A stretch of DNA of 64,000 bases. Source: Tabrizicola sp. GTDB taxonomy: Bacteria > Pseudomonadota > Alphaproteobacteria > Rhodobacterales > Rhodobacteraceae. Of this stretch, positions 23,354 through 30,839 are shown piece by piece. How positions within the stretch are numbered: position 1 is the stretch's first letter; each line of letters begins with the position of its first letter. Position numbers and translations under genes: made by a program. Under the pieces are notes generated by a model that was not told the origin of the DNA, ran no database searches, and worked only from the letters and a program-made list of their open reading frames with translations. The stretch covers positions 26,777 through 90,776 of the forward strand of contig JALOTD010000001.1 in assembly GCA_025458105.1 (NCBI GenBank), given 5' to 3'.

Positions 23354-25012
23354 ATGACCGAGCGTTTCAGTCAACTTGCAGCCAAACCATCCCTTGTCCG
23401 GCTGGATTTCTGGACACTGGGGGCCATCGCACTGGCGATCCTCGTGCTGTCGCCCGTGGTTTCCATCGCCTGGATTGCCCTGACCCCGTCCGAGAACATC
23501 TGGCCTCATCTGATGGCAACCGTCTTGCCCCGTTATCTTGCGACAACGCTGATGCTCATGCTGGGGGTGGCCCTCCTTAGCGCCGTGATGGGGACCGGCG
23601 CGGCCTGGCTGATCAGCCAGTACCACTTTCCCGGTCGGGACTGGCTGGCCTGGGCTCTGTTCTTTCCGTTGGCGATCCCGGCCTATGTCGGGGCCTACGC
23701 ATTGGTCGATTTCCTGGATTATGCCGGTCCTTTCCAGTCCGGCCTGCGGGCAGCCTTCGGATGGACAAGCGCGCGTGACTACTGGTTTCCAGAGACCCGC
23801 TCGCTTTGGGCAGCGATCCTGGTCCTATCCTTTGCGCTTTATCCCTACGTCTACCTCTTGGCACGGTCCGCCTGGCGCGAGATGTCGGGCAACACCTATG
23901 AAGTAGCGCGGGCCTTGGGGTGTGGTCCCTGGGCCATGTTCCTGCGAGTGGGTCTGCCGTTGGCCCGACCGGCCATCGCAGCCGGGGTGGCGCTTGCCAT
24001 GATGGAGACGGTCGCGGACTACGGGACCGTGCAGCACTTCGGCGTACAGACGCTGACGACTGGGGTCTTCTCGACCTGGCTGAACGGGAACAATGCCGGG
24101 GGAGCGGCACAGATTGCCGGTGTAATTCTGGTCCTGGTGCTGCTCTTGATCGGGCTGGAACGGGCAGGGCGGGGCGGAGCGCGGTTCCACCGGTTGGGGC
24201 GGGCAGCTCGGCCCGTGGAGCGACAAGACCTGACCGGGATTCAACGCTGGCTGGCACTGCTTCTTTGCCTGATTCCCTTCGCAGGCGGGTTCGTGTTGCC
24301 GGTGGGGGTGATGTTGGCTCACGCCGCGGAAGCGCCCGAAAACTGGCTGGCTCCGGGGCTCGGGACGGCGTTGTGGAACACTTTGGTGGTCGGAGGGCTC
24401 GCGGCATTCGCAACAGTCGGGGCGGCGCTGTTTCTAGTCTATGCCCTGCGGATGACGCGGGCCGGGTTGGCGCGGGCGCTCTTGCCGGTCACGCTGATCG
24501 GCTATGCGGCACCAGGGGCCGTGCTGGCGCTGGGGTTGCTTGTGCCTCTGGCCGCCTTCGACCACTGGCTGGCCGATGGGGTCCAGGCGTTGACCGGCTG
24601 GGATCCGGGGCTGATGATAACGGGCACCGCCTTTGCCCTGGGCCTGGCCTATATGGTGCGGTTTTTCGGCATCGCTCAAGGCGCGCTGGATGCGGCCTAT
24701 GGTCGGGTCACGCCCTCACTGCCCCTTGCCGCCCGGTCGCTGGGGCGGACTGCGGGTGGAACGCTTGGTGCGGTCTACCTACCGTTGATGCGCGGATCGG
24801 TCCTGACTGCGCTGCTTGTCGTCTTCGTCGACTGCGTGAAGGAGCTGCCCGCGACGCTGCTTCTGCGTCCGTTCAACTATAATACGCTGTCGACCCGGGT
24901 CTTCGAACTGGTGAGCCTGGAGCGTCTGTCCGAGGCTGCGCCGGCGGCTCTGTTGGTGATGGCGGTTGGCATGGTGGCGGTCTTCATCGTCGCGAGGGGC
25001 GAACGGGACTGA
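23354..25012 (+). CDS. Fe3+-type ABC transporter permease (FbpB/AfuB-like)
   Basis: A 552-residue double-unit permease with about 12 helices. Each half carries an EAA-type loop (EVARALGCGPWAMFLRVGLPLARPA and AARSLGRTAGGTLGAVYLPLMRG). Segment DCVKELPATLLLRPFNYNTL is typical of the FbpB family. No ATPase or binding-protein gene follows; the gene now ends about 45 bp before the split tRNA gene. Partners are presumably elsewhere. Confidence 0.85.
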   Translation: MTERFSQLAAKPSLVRLDFWTLGAIALAILVLSPVVSIAWIALTPSENIWPHLMATVLPRYLATTLMLMLGVALLSAVMGTGAAWLISQYHFPGRDWLAWALFFPLAIPAYVGAYALVDFLDYAGPFQSGLRAAFGWTSARDYWFPETRSLWAAILVLSFALYPYVYLLARSAWREMSGNTYEVARALGCGPWAMFLRVGLPLARPAIAAGVALAMMETVADYGTVQHFGVQTLTTGVFSTWLNGNNAGGAAQIAGVILVLVLLLIGLERAGRGGARFHRLGRAARPVERQDLTGIQRWLALLLCLIPFAGGFVLPVGVMLAHAAEAPENWLAPGLGTALWNTLVVGGLAAFATVGAALFLVYALRMTRAGLARALLPVTLIGYAAPGAVLALGLLVPLAAFDHWLADGVQALTGWDPGLMITGTAFALGLAYMVRFFGIAQGALDAAYGRVTPSLPLAARSLGRTAGGTLGAVYLPLMRGSVLTALLVVFVDCVKELPATLLLRPFNYNTLSTRVFELVSLERLSEAAPAALLVMAVGMVAVFIVARGERD

Positions 25013-25016
25013 ACCC

Positions 25017-25045
25017 TTGCACAGCCGAGGCCAGAGCGGTATCTG
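25017..25045 (+). promoter_or_regulatory. Putative promoter of the host tRNA-Thr gene
   Basis: TTGCAC, a 17-bp spacer and TATCTG end 11 bases before the tRNA 5' end. Since the tRNA is now interrupted, transcription from here would run into the element toward the integrase gene. Confidence 0.45.
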
Positions 25046-25056
25046 AACGTCAGGTG

Positions 25057-25097
25057 GCCCCTATAGCTCAGCTGGTAGAGCATCTGATTTGTAATCA
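25057..25097 (+). pseudogene. 5' half of the host tRNA-Thr(UGU) gene, split by integration
   Basis: Contains the acceptor strand GCCCCTA, the D arm (GCTC...GAGC) and the anticodon arm as far as TCTGA-TTTGTAA-TCA (nucleotides 1-41, anticodon TGT). After that the sequence leaves the tRNA (CCGTTCC...) and has no T arm or acceptor 3' strand. Joined to 39794-39828 it makes a perfect 76-nt tRNA-Thr with CCA, so the gene was intact before insertion and is now cut. Confidence 0.93.
25085..25097. repeat. attL core (13-bp direct repeat)
   Basis: TGATTTGTAATCA, identical to 39781-39793. It is itself the symmetric anticodon stem-loop (TGA / TCA), so strand exchange took place in the anticodon arm. Confidence 0.9.
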
Positions 25098-25187
25098 CCG
25101 TTCCGTATCTGGTGACGTTAAGCGAGAACTAGTGTCCACCTTGAATTTCAACGACTTACCTCGGTATGCTGGTTGCAGCGAGGAGTG

Positions 25188-25234
25188 ACAACGCCCGACA
25201 ACGAGTGAGCAACGCCGGTCAAAAACCGGTCAAA
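25188..25234. repeat. Helically phased short repeats between attL and the integrase gene
   Basis: ACAACG (25188), ACAACG (25198) and GCAACG (25209) are followed by CCGGTCAAA at 25215 and again at 25226, all spaced 10-11 bp. Such phasing is typical of arm-type integrase or excisionase binding sites. A related doublet with an 11-bp period (TTTGACCG...TTGACCG) occurs at 30081-30100. Confidence 0.5.
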
Positions 25235-25250
25235 CTCATCGGAGGGCACA

Positions 25251-26597
25251 ATGCCACACCAGAAGCTTACGCAGGCCGTCGTCGACCGACTGCCGTTCTC
25301 TGACACGACCATCTGGTACCACGATCAGGAGCTTGCCGGGTTCAACCTGTCGGTCGGCCAGAAGAGCAAGACCTTCTACGCCGCCCACGAGTTCAAGGGG
25401 CGCTTCTTCAGGGTCAAGATCGGCCGGGCAGACGTCGTCCGCGTGAACGTCGCCCGCGACCTCGCCCGCAACGTCCTGATCCCGGAGATGCGCTCAGGGG
25501 TCGATCCGCGTTCGCTCTACTGGTCCGACCATGACGACACGCGGACGGAGGGTGCGCCCGAGGCGCGGACGATCCTGCAGGGCATCCGCATGTCAGACGA
25601 GAAGGCGGAGGGTGTCCTGCGTGGGCGTCGCCGCGTCGATGCTGACCGCGTGACGGTGGGGCAGGTGTGGGAGGCCTACGAGCAGGCGCACATCGCGAAC
25701 CTGATCGAGAACAAGGGCACGGCGCAGGCTGCACGCGCGAGGAAGCACAAGACGGAGCAGCGGCGCTACCTTGGCGGGGCCGAACGCTACGGATCGGACG
25801 GGCCGTGCGCAGCGACCCTCGAACATCCTCGCGGGTGGTGGGATCGTCCTATCACTTCGATCACCCCAGAGGAGGTGTCCAAGACTTGGCGCACCCTCCA
25901 GGTGCAGCGTGGTCGCCGCACGGCGCAGCAGTTCATGATGGCCGCGAAGGTCCTGTTTCAGTTTGCCGTCGCCTCGGACGCCGTGCCCGTCACGCAGTCG
26001 CCCGTCTTCGTCGATGAGGGGTCGAACGGTCGCGGGTTGCCGAAGGGCTGGCAGACGCTGACGGCCAAGGAACCTGAACGCATCGACGACCTGCGCGCGT
26101 GGTGGCGGGAAGTGGACAAGCTGGACGTCGTTCCGAAGTCGGCGCTCAAGCTGATGCTTCTGACCGGTCTACGTCCGTCTGAGGCGCTGTCGCTGACCTG
26201 GGACCAGGTTGACCTCGAACGGCGGAAGATCGTCTTCGCGATGACCAAGACGACGGGGGCGCGGGAGGTCGCGTTGTCGTCGTGGTCGGTGAACCAGTTG
26301 AAGCGCCTCGAGCGGTTCGACGGGAAGCGCAACTTCGTGTTCTGCGGTCCCACGGGCGGAAGGTTGCACGAGCTTCCGAACATCAAGAACAAGGGGCGCA
26401 CCTGGACGCCGAAACAGTGCAGAAAGGAGTGGCGGTCGTCTGCCACCGAAGCGGGCATCTCGTTCGAGCACGCAGAGCTTCAGATCGGACACAGCGTCGG
26501 GGCCGTCCAGGGGCGCTACATCGTGTCGCCCGACCTGTCCGCGTCCGTGCAGACGGTAGCCGACTTCATCATGCAGCGTGTGGAAGGTGCCGTCTGA
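25251..26597 (+). CDS. int: Tyrosine recombinase (integrase)
   Basis: A 448-residue integrase with the catalytic residues in order: Arg in LLTGLRPSEALSLTW, Lys in MTKTTGAREV, a K-x-x-R form of box II in KEWRSSATEAGIS, His in LQIGHSVGAVQ and the nucleophile Tyr in GRYIVSP. The N-terminal part resembles the Arm/SAM-like domain of P4-type integrases (KLTQAVVDRLPF, with tyrosine- and lysine-rich strands). The start follows GGAGGGCACA. It lies just inside attL, as expected for a tRNA-targeted element. Confidence 0.93.
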   Translation: MPHQKLTQAVVDRLPFSDTTIWYHDQELAGFNLSVGQKSKTFYAAHEFKGRFFRVKIGRADVVRVNVARDLARNVLIPEMRSGVDPRSLYWSDHDDTRTEGAPEARTILQGIRMSDEKAEGVLRGRRRVDADRVTVGQVWEAYEQAHIANLIENKGTAQAARARKHKTEQRRYLGGAERYGSDGPCAATLEHPRGWWDRPITSITPEEVSKTWRTLQVQRGRRTAQQFMMAAKVLFQFAVASDAVPVTQSPVFVDEGSNGRGLPKGWQTLTAKEPERIDDLRAWWREVDKLDVVPKSALKLMLLTGLRPSEALSLTWDQVDLERRKIVFAMTKTTGAREVALSSWSVNQLKRLERFDGKRNFVFCGPTGGRLHELPNIKNKGRTWTPKQCRKEWRSSATEAGISFEHAELQIGHSVGAVQGRYIVSPDLSASVQTVADFIMQRVEGAV

Positions 26598-26617
26598 GGT
26601 AGGCCCACCTTTCAGGA

Positions 26618-27379
26618 TCACTTCGCCGCCTGTGCGACCTGCTTCGGATAGACGCGTAGTGACGCGCCGAGCTTGTGCGCAGGGAGGCGTTCTCCTCTCA
26701 GGACCCAGCAGACATCACAGGTCGGGAGGGCGTCAGCGAGGCCTCGGACAAGGGCATCTCGTTCGCCGAAGTAGATCAAGGCGTTCTGTCCGACGCGGCT
26801 CTTTTGGGTTATTGCCCACAAGGTCTTTCCAAGGTTGCTGTTTCGCGGTGGCAGGGGACCAAGGATGAGCGAAACTTCTCCGTCAGTCCAAGAACGCGCG
26901 GCGAGGATGTGCCCTGAGTTGCCGACGAAGAAGGGGTCGTCTTCAAATGGTGGATTCGCAACAGCGACCTTTGGCAGGACGATGGATTTCGCGGCGGGTT
27001 CTGCAACTCTGCTGACGGGCTTTGGGGCGGGCGTTCGCTGTTGTGCTCGCCACATCGCACGCGCTTCCTGCAGGGCCGCGTCCGTGTTTCGAACGCCCGG
27101 AAAGTAGTCGAAGGGAACGTCGCCGTCCAAGATCGCAACGATCCGATTCCGTAGGAGATCGCCGTCGATCCCGGCGAATGTGCAAGCCAGTCTCCGATCA
27201 ATGGCGAGGTCGCCACTGGCTGTGGTCAGCCATGTCAGGGCACGGCGGCGTGCTGCGGGTTCGAGGTTAGTCCCCGGGAACAAAAGGTCCGCAATGACGC
27301 GGAAGACGACAGCTGCCCAGAGGCGACGTTCTGCCGAGGGAAGGCCTTCGAGGGACGCTTCGTAGTCACAGGTTGTCAT
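26618..27379 (-). CDS. Hypothetical element protein (253 residues)
   Basis: Starts MTTCDYEASLEGLPSAERRLW. The N-terminal ~100 residues are helical and resemble a small DNA-associated or replication-accessory fold. The middle is a proline/lysine linker (RTPAPKPVSRVAEPAAKS). The C-terminal half contains NSGHILAARSWTDGEV and NALIYFGERDALVRGLADALPTC. No domain is recognised. It converges on the integrase and is the last gene of the leftward block. Function unknown. Confidence 0.6.
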   Translation of the reverse strand: MTTCDYEASLEGLPSAERRLWAAVVFRVIADLLFPGTNLEPAARRRALTWLTTASGDLAIDRRLACTFAGIDGDLLRNRIVAILDGDVPFDYFPGVRNTDAALQEARAMWRAQQRTPAPKPVSRVAEPAAKSIVLPKVAVANPPFEDDPFFVGNSGHILAARSWTDGEVSLILGPLPPRNSNLGKTLWAITQKSRVGQNALIYFGERDALVRGLADALPTCDVCWVLRGERLPAHKLGASLRVYPKQVAQAAK

Positions 27380-27405
27380 TTTGGTCGTTCACGACGCGGC
27401 GGACG

Positions 27406-27840
27406 TCAAGCAGCGTCGGTTGCCTTGAGAGCATCGCGGACGGTTTCCGGCGCATCATCCCAGGACCGCAGGGGCACGATGCGACGGTGCTCGGCGCGGG
27501 CCTTCTCGGTGACGCGGCGGTAGCTGCGCGGGTCGAGTTTCCCGGACAGCAGGTAGCAGGCGTCCTCCGTGTCGAGGTGGGTAGCTTGGAACGCCGCTGG
27601 CGGGTTGTTCGCGTCACCATCGGGATCGGCAAAGGACGGCATGATGCCCAGGACGTTGGCGAACCGTTTCGCCTCCTGATAGGCGCGAGGGTCACGCCGC
27701 TTCTCGTGCGGGACGACGGCCATCTGCGGGGTGACGTGGATCAGGTCCACGTTGAGTTCGCGCGCACGGCGCAGGGCTTCTTGGAAGGCCGGGGTGTTCT
27801 TGTCCGCGTCGGCTTTCGGGATCATGATCGGTTCAGGCAT
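27406..27840 (-). CDS. Hypothetical element protein (144 residues)
   Basis: Begins MPEPIMIPKADADKN after an excellent AAGGAGA ribosome-binding site, which decides the start within the longer frame. A charged, helical protein (FQEALRRARELNVDLIHV, then RAYQEAKRFANVLGIM). No recognisable domain. It ends 26 bp before the start of the 253-residue gene, on the same strand, so the two are probably co-transcribed. Confidence 0.6.
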   Translation of the reverse strand: MPEPIMIPKADADKNTPAFQEALRRARELNVDLIHVTPQMAVVPHEKRRDPRAYQEAKRFANVLGIMPSFADPDGDANNPPAAFQATHLDTEDACYLLSGKLDPRSYRRVTEKARAEHRRIVPLRSWDDAPETVRDALKATDAA

Positions 27841-28138
27841 CGTGGGTCTCCTTTTTCTTCCACGTCCTGACGTTGAGTCCCGCTCCTGCAATGATGAACC
27901 GAGAAACAAGGTACCGCCTGCGCCGATACCGGGAAAATTGGGTCTATCCGGTCAAGCAGCCATCAGGCCGAACGATGCAGGCGGCTAACCGGATGGGATC
28001 GAAGGCGGTCGAGACTGATGGTCGATCAGTTGGCCGGGAGGTTCAGCAGCGCGGCAGCGAAGGCGGTCACGGGCTGTCGGGGGTGCCGACAGGGGCCGGG
28101 GTCGGTGTTCCGGTTCGCTCGCGCGCTCTGCCGGGGAT
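27841..28138. other. Intergenic region without a convincing gene
   Basis: About 300 bp between two leftward genes. The open frame on the plus strand (27891-28214) has no ribosome-binding site and a composition typical of shadow frames. Nothing else is supported except the ribosome-binding site of the downstream gene. Confidence 0.4.
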
Positions 28139-28210
28139 TTACCTCAGGACGACCCACACGACGACAACGAAGGCCAGCAGGGCGATGGCGAACAGGTCGC
28201 CGTCAGTCAT
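28139..28210 (-). CDS. Possible 23-residue single-pass membrane peptide
   Basis: MTDGDLFAIALLAFVVVVWV plus three residues, not in the ORF track because of its size. Its ATG overlaps the 3' end of the upstream gene by eight bases (ATGACTGA), so it could be translated by coupling. The hydrophobic helix is continuous. Tiny membrane proteins of this shape are common in phages. Confidence 0.4.
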   Translation of the reverse strand: MTDGDLFAIALLAFVVVVWVVLR

Positions 28211-28676
28211 CTGACGGTGGCGGCAGGCCGGGGATCGCGATCTGGTTTAGAACGGGCAGGCCCGTCTCCTGCTCGACGCGCAGGCAGGCTTCTTCGTAGG
28301 TGATCCCTTCGGTATCCATCAACTCCTGCACGAGGCGGTGAGGGTCGTCGCTCTCGATCTTCACCCCCATGCGGGCGAACGCGCCGAGGACTTGAACGCG
28401 TGACACCGAGACAGGGTCTTCCTTATGCTCGATGGTCGTCGTGGCAAGCTTCGGGCGGACGTACTGGGCGACTTCCTTGAAGGCCACCAGAGCGACCTGA
28501 ATGTCCTTGTCCCGGTAGGCTTCCGCGCCGATGACGGCCATCATCTCGACCGGGTCGAACTGCCCCTTTCCAGAGTGCAGGCGCAGGTCTCGGAGCTTCG
28601 CGTCGATGCGGGCTGCAAGCTCGTCCTTCGACTTGTGCGGTCGGCCATGTCGGGAGGAGTACGGGGTGTTGCCCAT
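28203..28676 (-). CDS. Hypothetical phage-like protein (157 residues)
   Basis: Starts MGNTPYSSRHGRPHKSKDE, with GGGAGG ten bases upstream. A basic N-terminus (GRPHKSKDELAARIDAKLRDLR) and a helical body (VEMMAVIGAEAYRDKDIQVALVAFKEVAQY) recall small terminase or head-associated DNA-binding proteins, but the similarity is only in outline. The acidic C-terminal part ends LPPPSDD. A 13-bp palindrome lies about 160 bp upstream. Confidence 0.55.
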   Translation of the reverse strand: MGNTPYSSRHGRPHKSKDELAARIDAKLRDLRLHSGKGQFDPVEMMAVIGAEAYRDKDIQVALVAFKEVAQYVRPKLATTTIEHKEDPVSVSRVQVLGAFARMGVKIESDDPHRLVQELMDTEGITYEEACLRVEQETGLPVLNQIAIPGLPPPSDD

Positions 28677-28838
28677 GTTAGGTGGCCCTCCCGATTTCCC
28701 GGAAGGGCCGTGCGCATGGAGACATGGATGCAGAAGAACTCGCTTCACGAGCCATGCCGATCATGGCACGCGCCGATATGGGACGCGACCGCGCTTCCAG
28801 GTGCAACTGATTGGTCATCATGGCCGGATCGTCCTGCT

Positions 28839-28851
28839 ATAACTCGGTTAT
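28839..28851. promoter_or_regulatory. Palindromic operator-like site A
   Basis: ATAACTCGGTTAT, followed by C-G-GAT. A close relative at 30563 (ATAACTGAGTTAT, followed by C-A-GAT) shares ATAACT-x-x-GTTATC-x-GAT. It lies between two leftward genes, upstream of 28203-28676, where a regulator could control transcription. Confidence 0.5.
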
Positions 28852-28855
28852 CGGA

Positions 28856-29191
28856 TCAGGCGGCTTCGTCTGACCGGCGCTTGACCGGGAACCGGAATTC
28901 GCTCCGGTTCGACGACGACCCAGGCGGGAGTTCGTCTAAGAGCAGACGCCACGGCCAGCCGCGCAGGTACTTTGCTCCCATCGGGTCGGCATGTCCTTCG
29001 GAGGCGTTGTGCAGGGCGATGAGTTCTTGCCGCGTCGATGTGTAGACCAGGAGGAGTGTGCCGTCCGCGGCCTCCCAAGGGGTCATCGCGTCTTCGCCCG
29101 AGGAGTAGACGTGCGCGACGTGCCCAGGTTCGACGGCTTGGGCGTGGGTCATCGACAAGAAGAAGTCTTCGTAGGGGTTCGACGGTTTCAT
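28856..29191 (-). CDS. Hypothetical element protein (111 residues)
   Basis: Starts MKPSNPYEDFFLSM with AGGA upstream. It contains mixed strands and helices (TLLLVYTSTRQELIALHNAS) and a hydrophilic C-terminus (RFPVKRRSDEAA). No domain is recognised. It is spaced 11 bp from the upstream gene and belongs to the same leftward unit as 29203-29859. Confidence 0.55.
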   Translation of the reverse strand: MKPSNPYEDFFLSMTHAQAVEPGHVAHVYSSGEDAMTPWEAADGTLLLVYTSTRQELIALHNASEGHADPMGAKYLRGWPWRLLLDELPPGSSSNRSEFRFPVKRRSDEAA

Positions 29192-29202
29192 GGTTGTTCC
29201 TG

Positions 29203-29433
29203 TCAGGCTGCGGGGACGCGTTCGATTGCGTCCAGGATACGTTGGAACCCCTCGCGCATCGCATCGCGGCTGAGGGTGCGTTCTTCCTTCCCAACGGTCA
29301 CGGTGACGATCCGAGGGTCTTCATGGCCGAACACTGAGAAGGAAAAGCTGCGGTTGTCGTAGTCGACGACTTCCACTTCGATGATGTGATCCAGGGGGCG
29401 CTCCTCGAACGCCTGGACGATGCGCTTGCCCAC
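29203..29433 (-). CDS. Hypothetical element protein (76 residues)
   Basis: A compact protein that looks like a small alpha/beta fold: strands IIEVEVVDYDNRSFSFSVFG and PRIVTVTVGKEERTL, then helix RDAMREGFQRILDAIERV. It is in the leftward operon with two-base spacing from the preceding gene. Function unknown. Confidence 0.55.
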   Translation of the reverse strand: MGKRIVQAFEERPLDHIIEVEVVDYDNRSFSFSVFGHEDPRIVTVTVGKEERTLSRDAMREGFQRILDAIERVPAA

Positions 29434-29435
29434 GG

Positions 29436-29636
29436 TCAGAACGCCTCCTCAGGGATCAGGACGCGCGCGTGGGTCTGATCGTTGCCGGGCCAGCAATGGC
29501 CGACGCAGGGCCGCGCGGGCGGGTCGCTACGTTGTGCCTTGTACTGGTGGGAGAACGTCGGCGGGCTGTCCCAGAGGTAGGTGCAGGTCGTTTCGGTGCG
29601 GCGAACTTCGACGACGGTCGGGCGGTTAGCAGGCAT
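29436..29636 (-). CDS. Hypothetical small protein (66 residues)
   Basis: Begins MPANRPTVVEVRRTETTCTY, at an ATG that overlaps the end of the upstream gene by 11 bases; the rest of the long open frame upstream is a shadow. It contains cysteine- and histidine-bearing stretches (RPCVGHCWPGNDQTHARV). No domain is recognised. Confidence 0.5.
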   Translation of the reverse strand: MPANRPTVVEVRRTETTCTYLWDSPPTFSHQYKAQRSDPPARPCVGHCWPGNDQTHARVLIPEEAF

Positions 29637-29859
29637 GAGCCGCCCCCGGCAGCAATTCCATCGCGAAGGCGCGGTCTGCTTCGGTCGCAAGGGGCCGCCA
29701 GACGATGGTCGGGTTGCCGCCCGGTGCGCGCGTGACGTGTCGCACAGGCAGGCCGTGGGCTTGCAGCTTGGCCGTCGCCGCGTCGTCGGTCTCAGTGACG
29801 CCGAGGGCGCGGTCGTTCTCGTCATATGCAGGGGCGGGTCGCCGCCGAAACTTGGGCAT
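29626..29859 (-). CDS. Hypothetical small protein (77 residues)
   Basis: MPKFRRRPAPAYDENDRALG... continues with an alpha/beta-like pattern (ATAKLQAHGLPVRHVT). Directly upstream in the same frame is an open stretch without a usual start codon that reads CGREFLEKLCPVCARR, a possible zinc ribbon; see the findings. The start may therefore be further upstream than annotated. Confidence 0.5.
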   Translation of the reverse strand: MPKFRRRPAPAYDENDRALGVTETDDAATAKLQAHGLPVRHVTRAPGGNPTIVWRPLATEADRAFAMELLPGAAHAC

Positions 29860-30265
29860 GAGGTCGTCTCCATCGTCGGTGGTGCGGCGGGCGCAAACTG
29901 GGCAGAGCTTCTCGAGAAACTCTCGCCCGCACGCCTTTGCCCGCCGCGCGTGCAGGCTCGACCACGATACGATCCGCTCCCGTTCTGGTTGTACCGAGAT
30001 ATGAGGTCCACCGACCGAACTGATGAGGCATCACCGCGCCACCGTTGCAGGATCAAGACGTTGGTCGGCGCGGGGCAGGGGTTTGACCGATACTTGACCG
30101 TAAACCGTGGGGGCGGGTCGTCGGTCAGGGCGATGGCTGCGGTCGGGATCGGTGCAGAGCTTCGATCTGCTGCGATTCTAGGCGGGGTGACGGGTTGGCG
30201 GGGGTCAGGGTAGGGCGCGACAGATAACCGCCTTCGCTGCGCGTCTGCTGAGGGGTGGGACTATT

Positions 30266-30280
30266 TGTTATAATGTAACA
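30266..30280. promoter_or_regulatory. Palindrome with embedded -10-like TATAAT
   Basis: TGTTATAATGTAACA has arms TGTTA/TAACA; TATAAT is at 30269-30274. It lies in AT-rich sequence amid GC-rich DNA, so it is a plausible regulated promoter. Confidence 0.4.
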
Positions 30281-30364
30281 TGATCGCCCTCTTTTCAGAG
30301 GCGGCGCGTGTAGGACGGGGCACGCGGGATTTGCGGGGTCAGGACGGCGCTGCTTCCACATCAT

Positions 30365-30398
30365 GCGCAAGCGCGTATGTCACAGAAATTGTTGTTGC
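30365..30398 (+). repeat. 34-bp repeat, copy 1 (direct)
   Basis: Starts GCGCAAGCGCGTATGTCAC and ends in a GTTGTTGC tail. Copy 2 at 30436 differs at three positions near the 5' end. Confidence 0.85.
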
Positions 30399-30435
30399 GG
30401 GACAGCAAGCGCCGGGTGATGCAGGGTCATCACGC

Positions 30436-30469
30436 GTGCAGGCGCGTATGTCACAGAAATTGTTGTTGC
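30436..30469 (+). repeat. 34-bp repeat, copy 2 (direct)
   Basis: Starts GTGCAGGCGCGTATGTCAC. The last 27 bases are identical to those of copy 1; starts are 71 bp apart. Confidence 0.85.
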
Positions 30470-30488
30470 CTTCTGACTTTTCGAAACT

Positions 30489-30522
30489 GCATCAACAATT
30501 TCTTTGAGATACGCGCTTGCGC
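30489..30522 (-). repeat. 34-bp repeat, copy 3 (inverted)
   Basis: The reverse complement matches copy 1 at 31 of 34 positions. It lies 19 bp after copy 2 in opposite orientation, so copies 2 and 3 could form a large hairpin or a symmetric binding array. Confidence 0.85.
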
Positions 30523-30562
30523 GCGACTGGATGCAGCGATGCAGCAATTCCGGGTCGCAGAC

Positions 30563-30575
30563 ATAACTGAGTTAT
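30563..30575. promoter_or_regulatory. Palindromic operator-like site B
   Basis: ATAACTGAGTTAT, a perfect 13-bp palindrome about 80 bp before the 30657 gene. It is related to site A at 28839 in both arms and in the flanking C-x-GAT. Confidence 0.5.
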
Positions 30576-30656
30576 CAGATTCCACCTGTATCCGTGGTCG
30601 AGCCACCCCTTCCTGCCCGCGTATGATGCCAAGGCATCAAGAACGGAGGCCCGACC

Positions 30657-30839
30657 ATGAACATGCGCGAATTCTGTGACCACCTGAAAGCCCTCGGCCG
30701 TGCCGCCGCCGAGGACGGCTTCGATCCAAAGCGTGCCCGCCATTTGCTGATGCACGAGACGCGCTCCGCTGCATCCGCATCCTACGCCTATCGGGAAGGC
30801 TATCTGCCTGCCCGCGCCGCACTCCAGCTTGTCGCGTAG
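30657..30839 (+). CDS. Small helical protein (60 residues)
   Basis: MNMREFCDHLKALGRAAAED continues with helices rich in Ala and Arg. Its upstream region holds the repeats and operator-like site B. No domain is recognised. The 3' end overlaps by 40 bases the convergent gene at 30800-31066, which is unusual and hints that one of the two ends may be mis-called. Confidence 0.5.
   Translation: MNMREFCDHLKALGRAAAEDGFDPKRARHLLMHETRSAASASYAYREGYLPARAALQLVA

Larger units (their letters stand above)
29860..30656. other. Long regulatory/replication-like intergenic region of the element
   Basis: About 800 bp without a well-supported gene. It separates the leftward block from the small rightward gene at 30657. 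It holds a TTTGACCG doublet (30081-30100), a TGTTA-TAATG-TAACA palindrome with an embedded TATAAT (30266-30280), three 34-bp repeats (30365-30522) and a second operator-like palindrome (30563-30575). The density of symmetric sequence suggests a control region or origin. Confidence 0.6.

Noticed and set aside
27873-28214. 113-residue plus-strand ORF
   Set aside because: No ribosome-binding site and opposite to the local leftward genes, including a coupled small frame.
29822-30370. Minus-strand ORFs of 70 and 81 residues
   Set aside because: No ribosome-binding site and shadow-like Pro/Arg composition; the region is better read as non-coding, apart from the possible zinc-ribbon stretch noted in the findings.
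30365-30522. CRISPR array (34-bp repeats with a 37-bp spacer)
   Set aside because: Only three copies, one of them inverted with a different spacing (19 bp), and no cas genes in the window.
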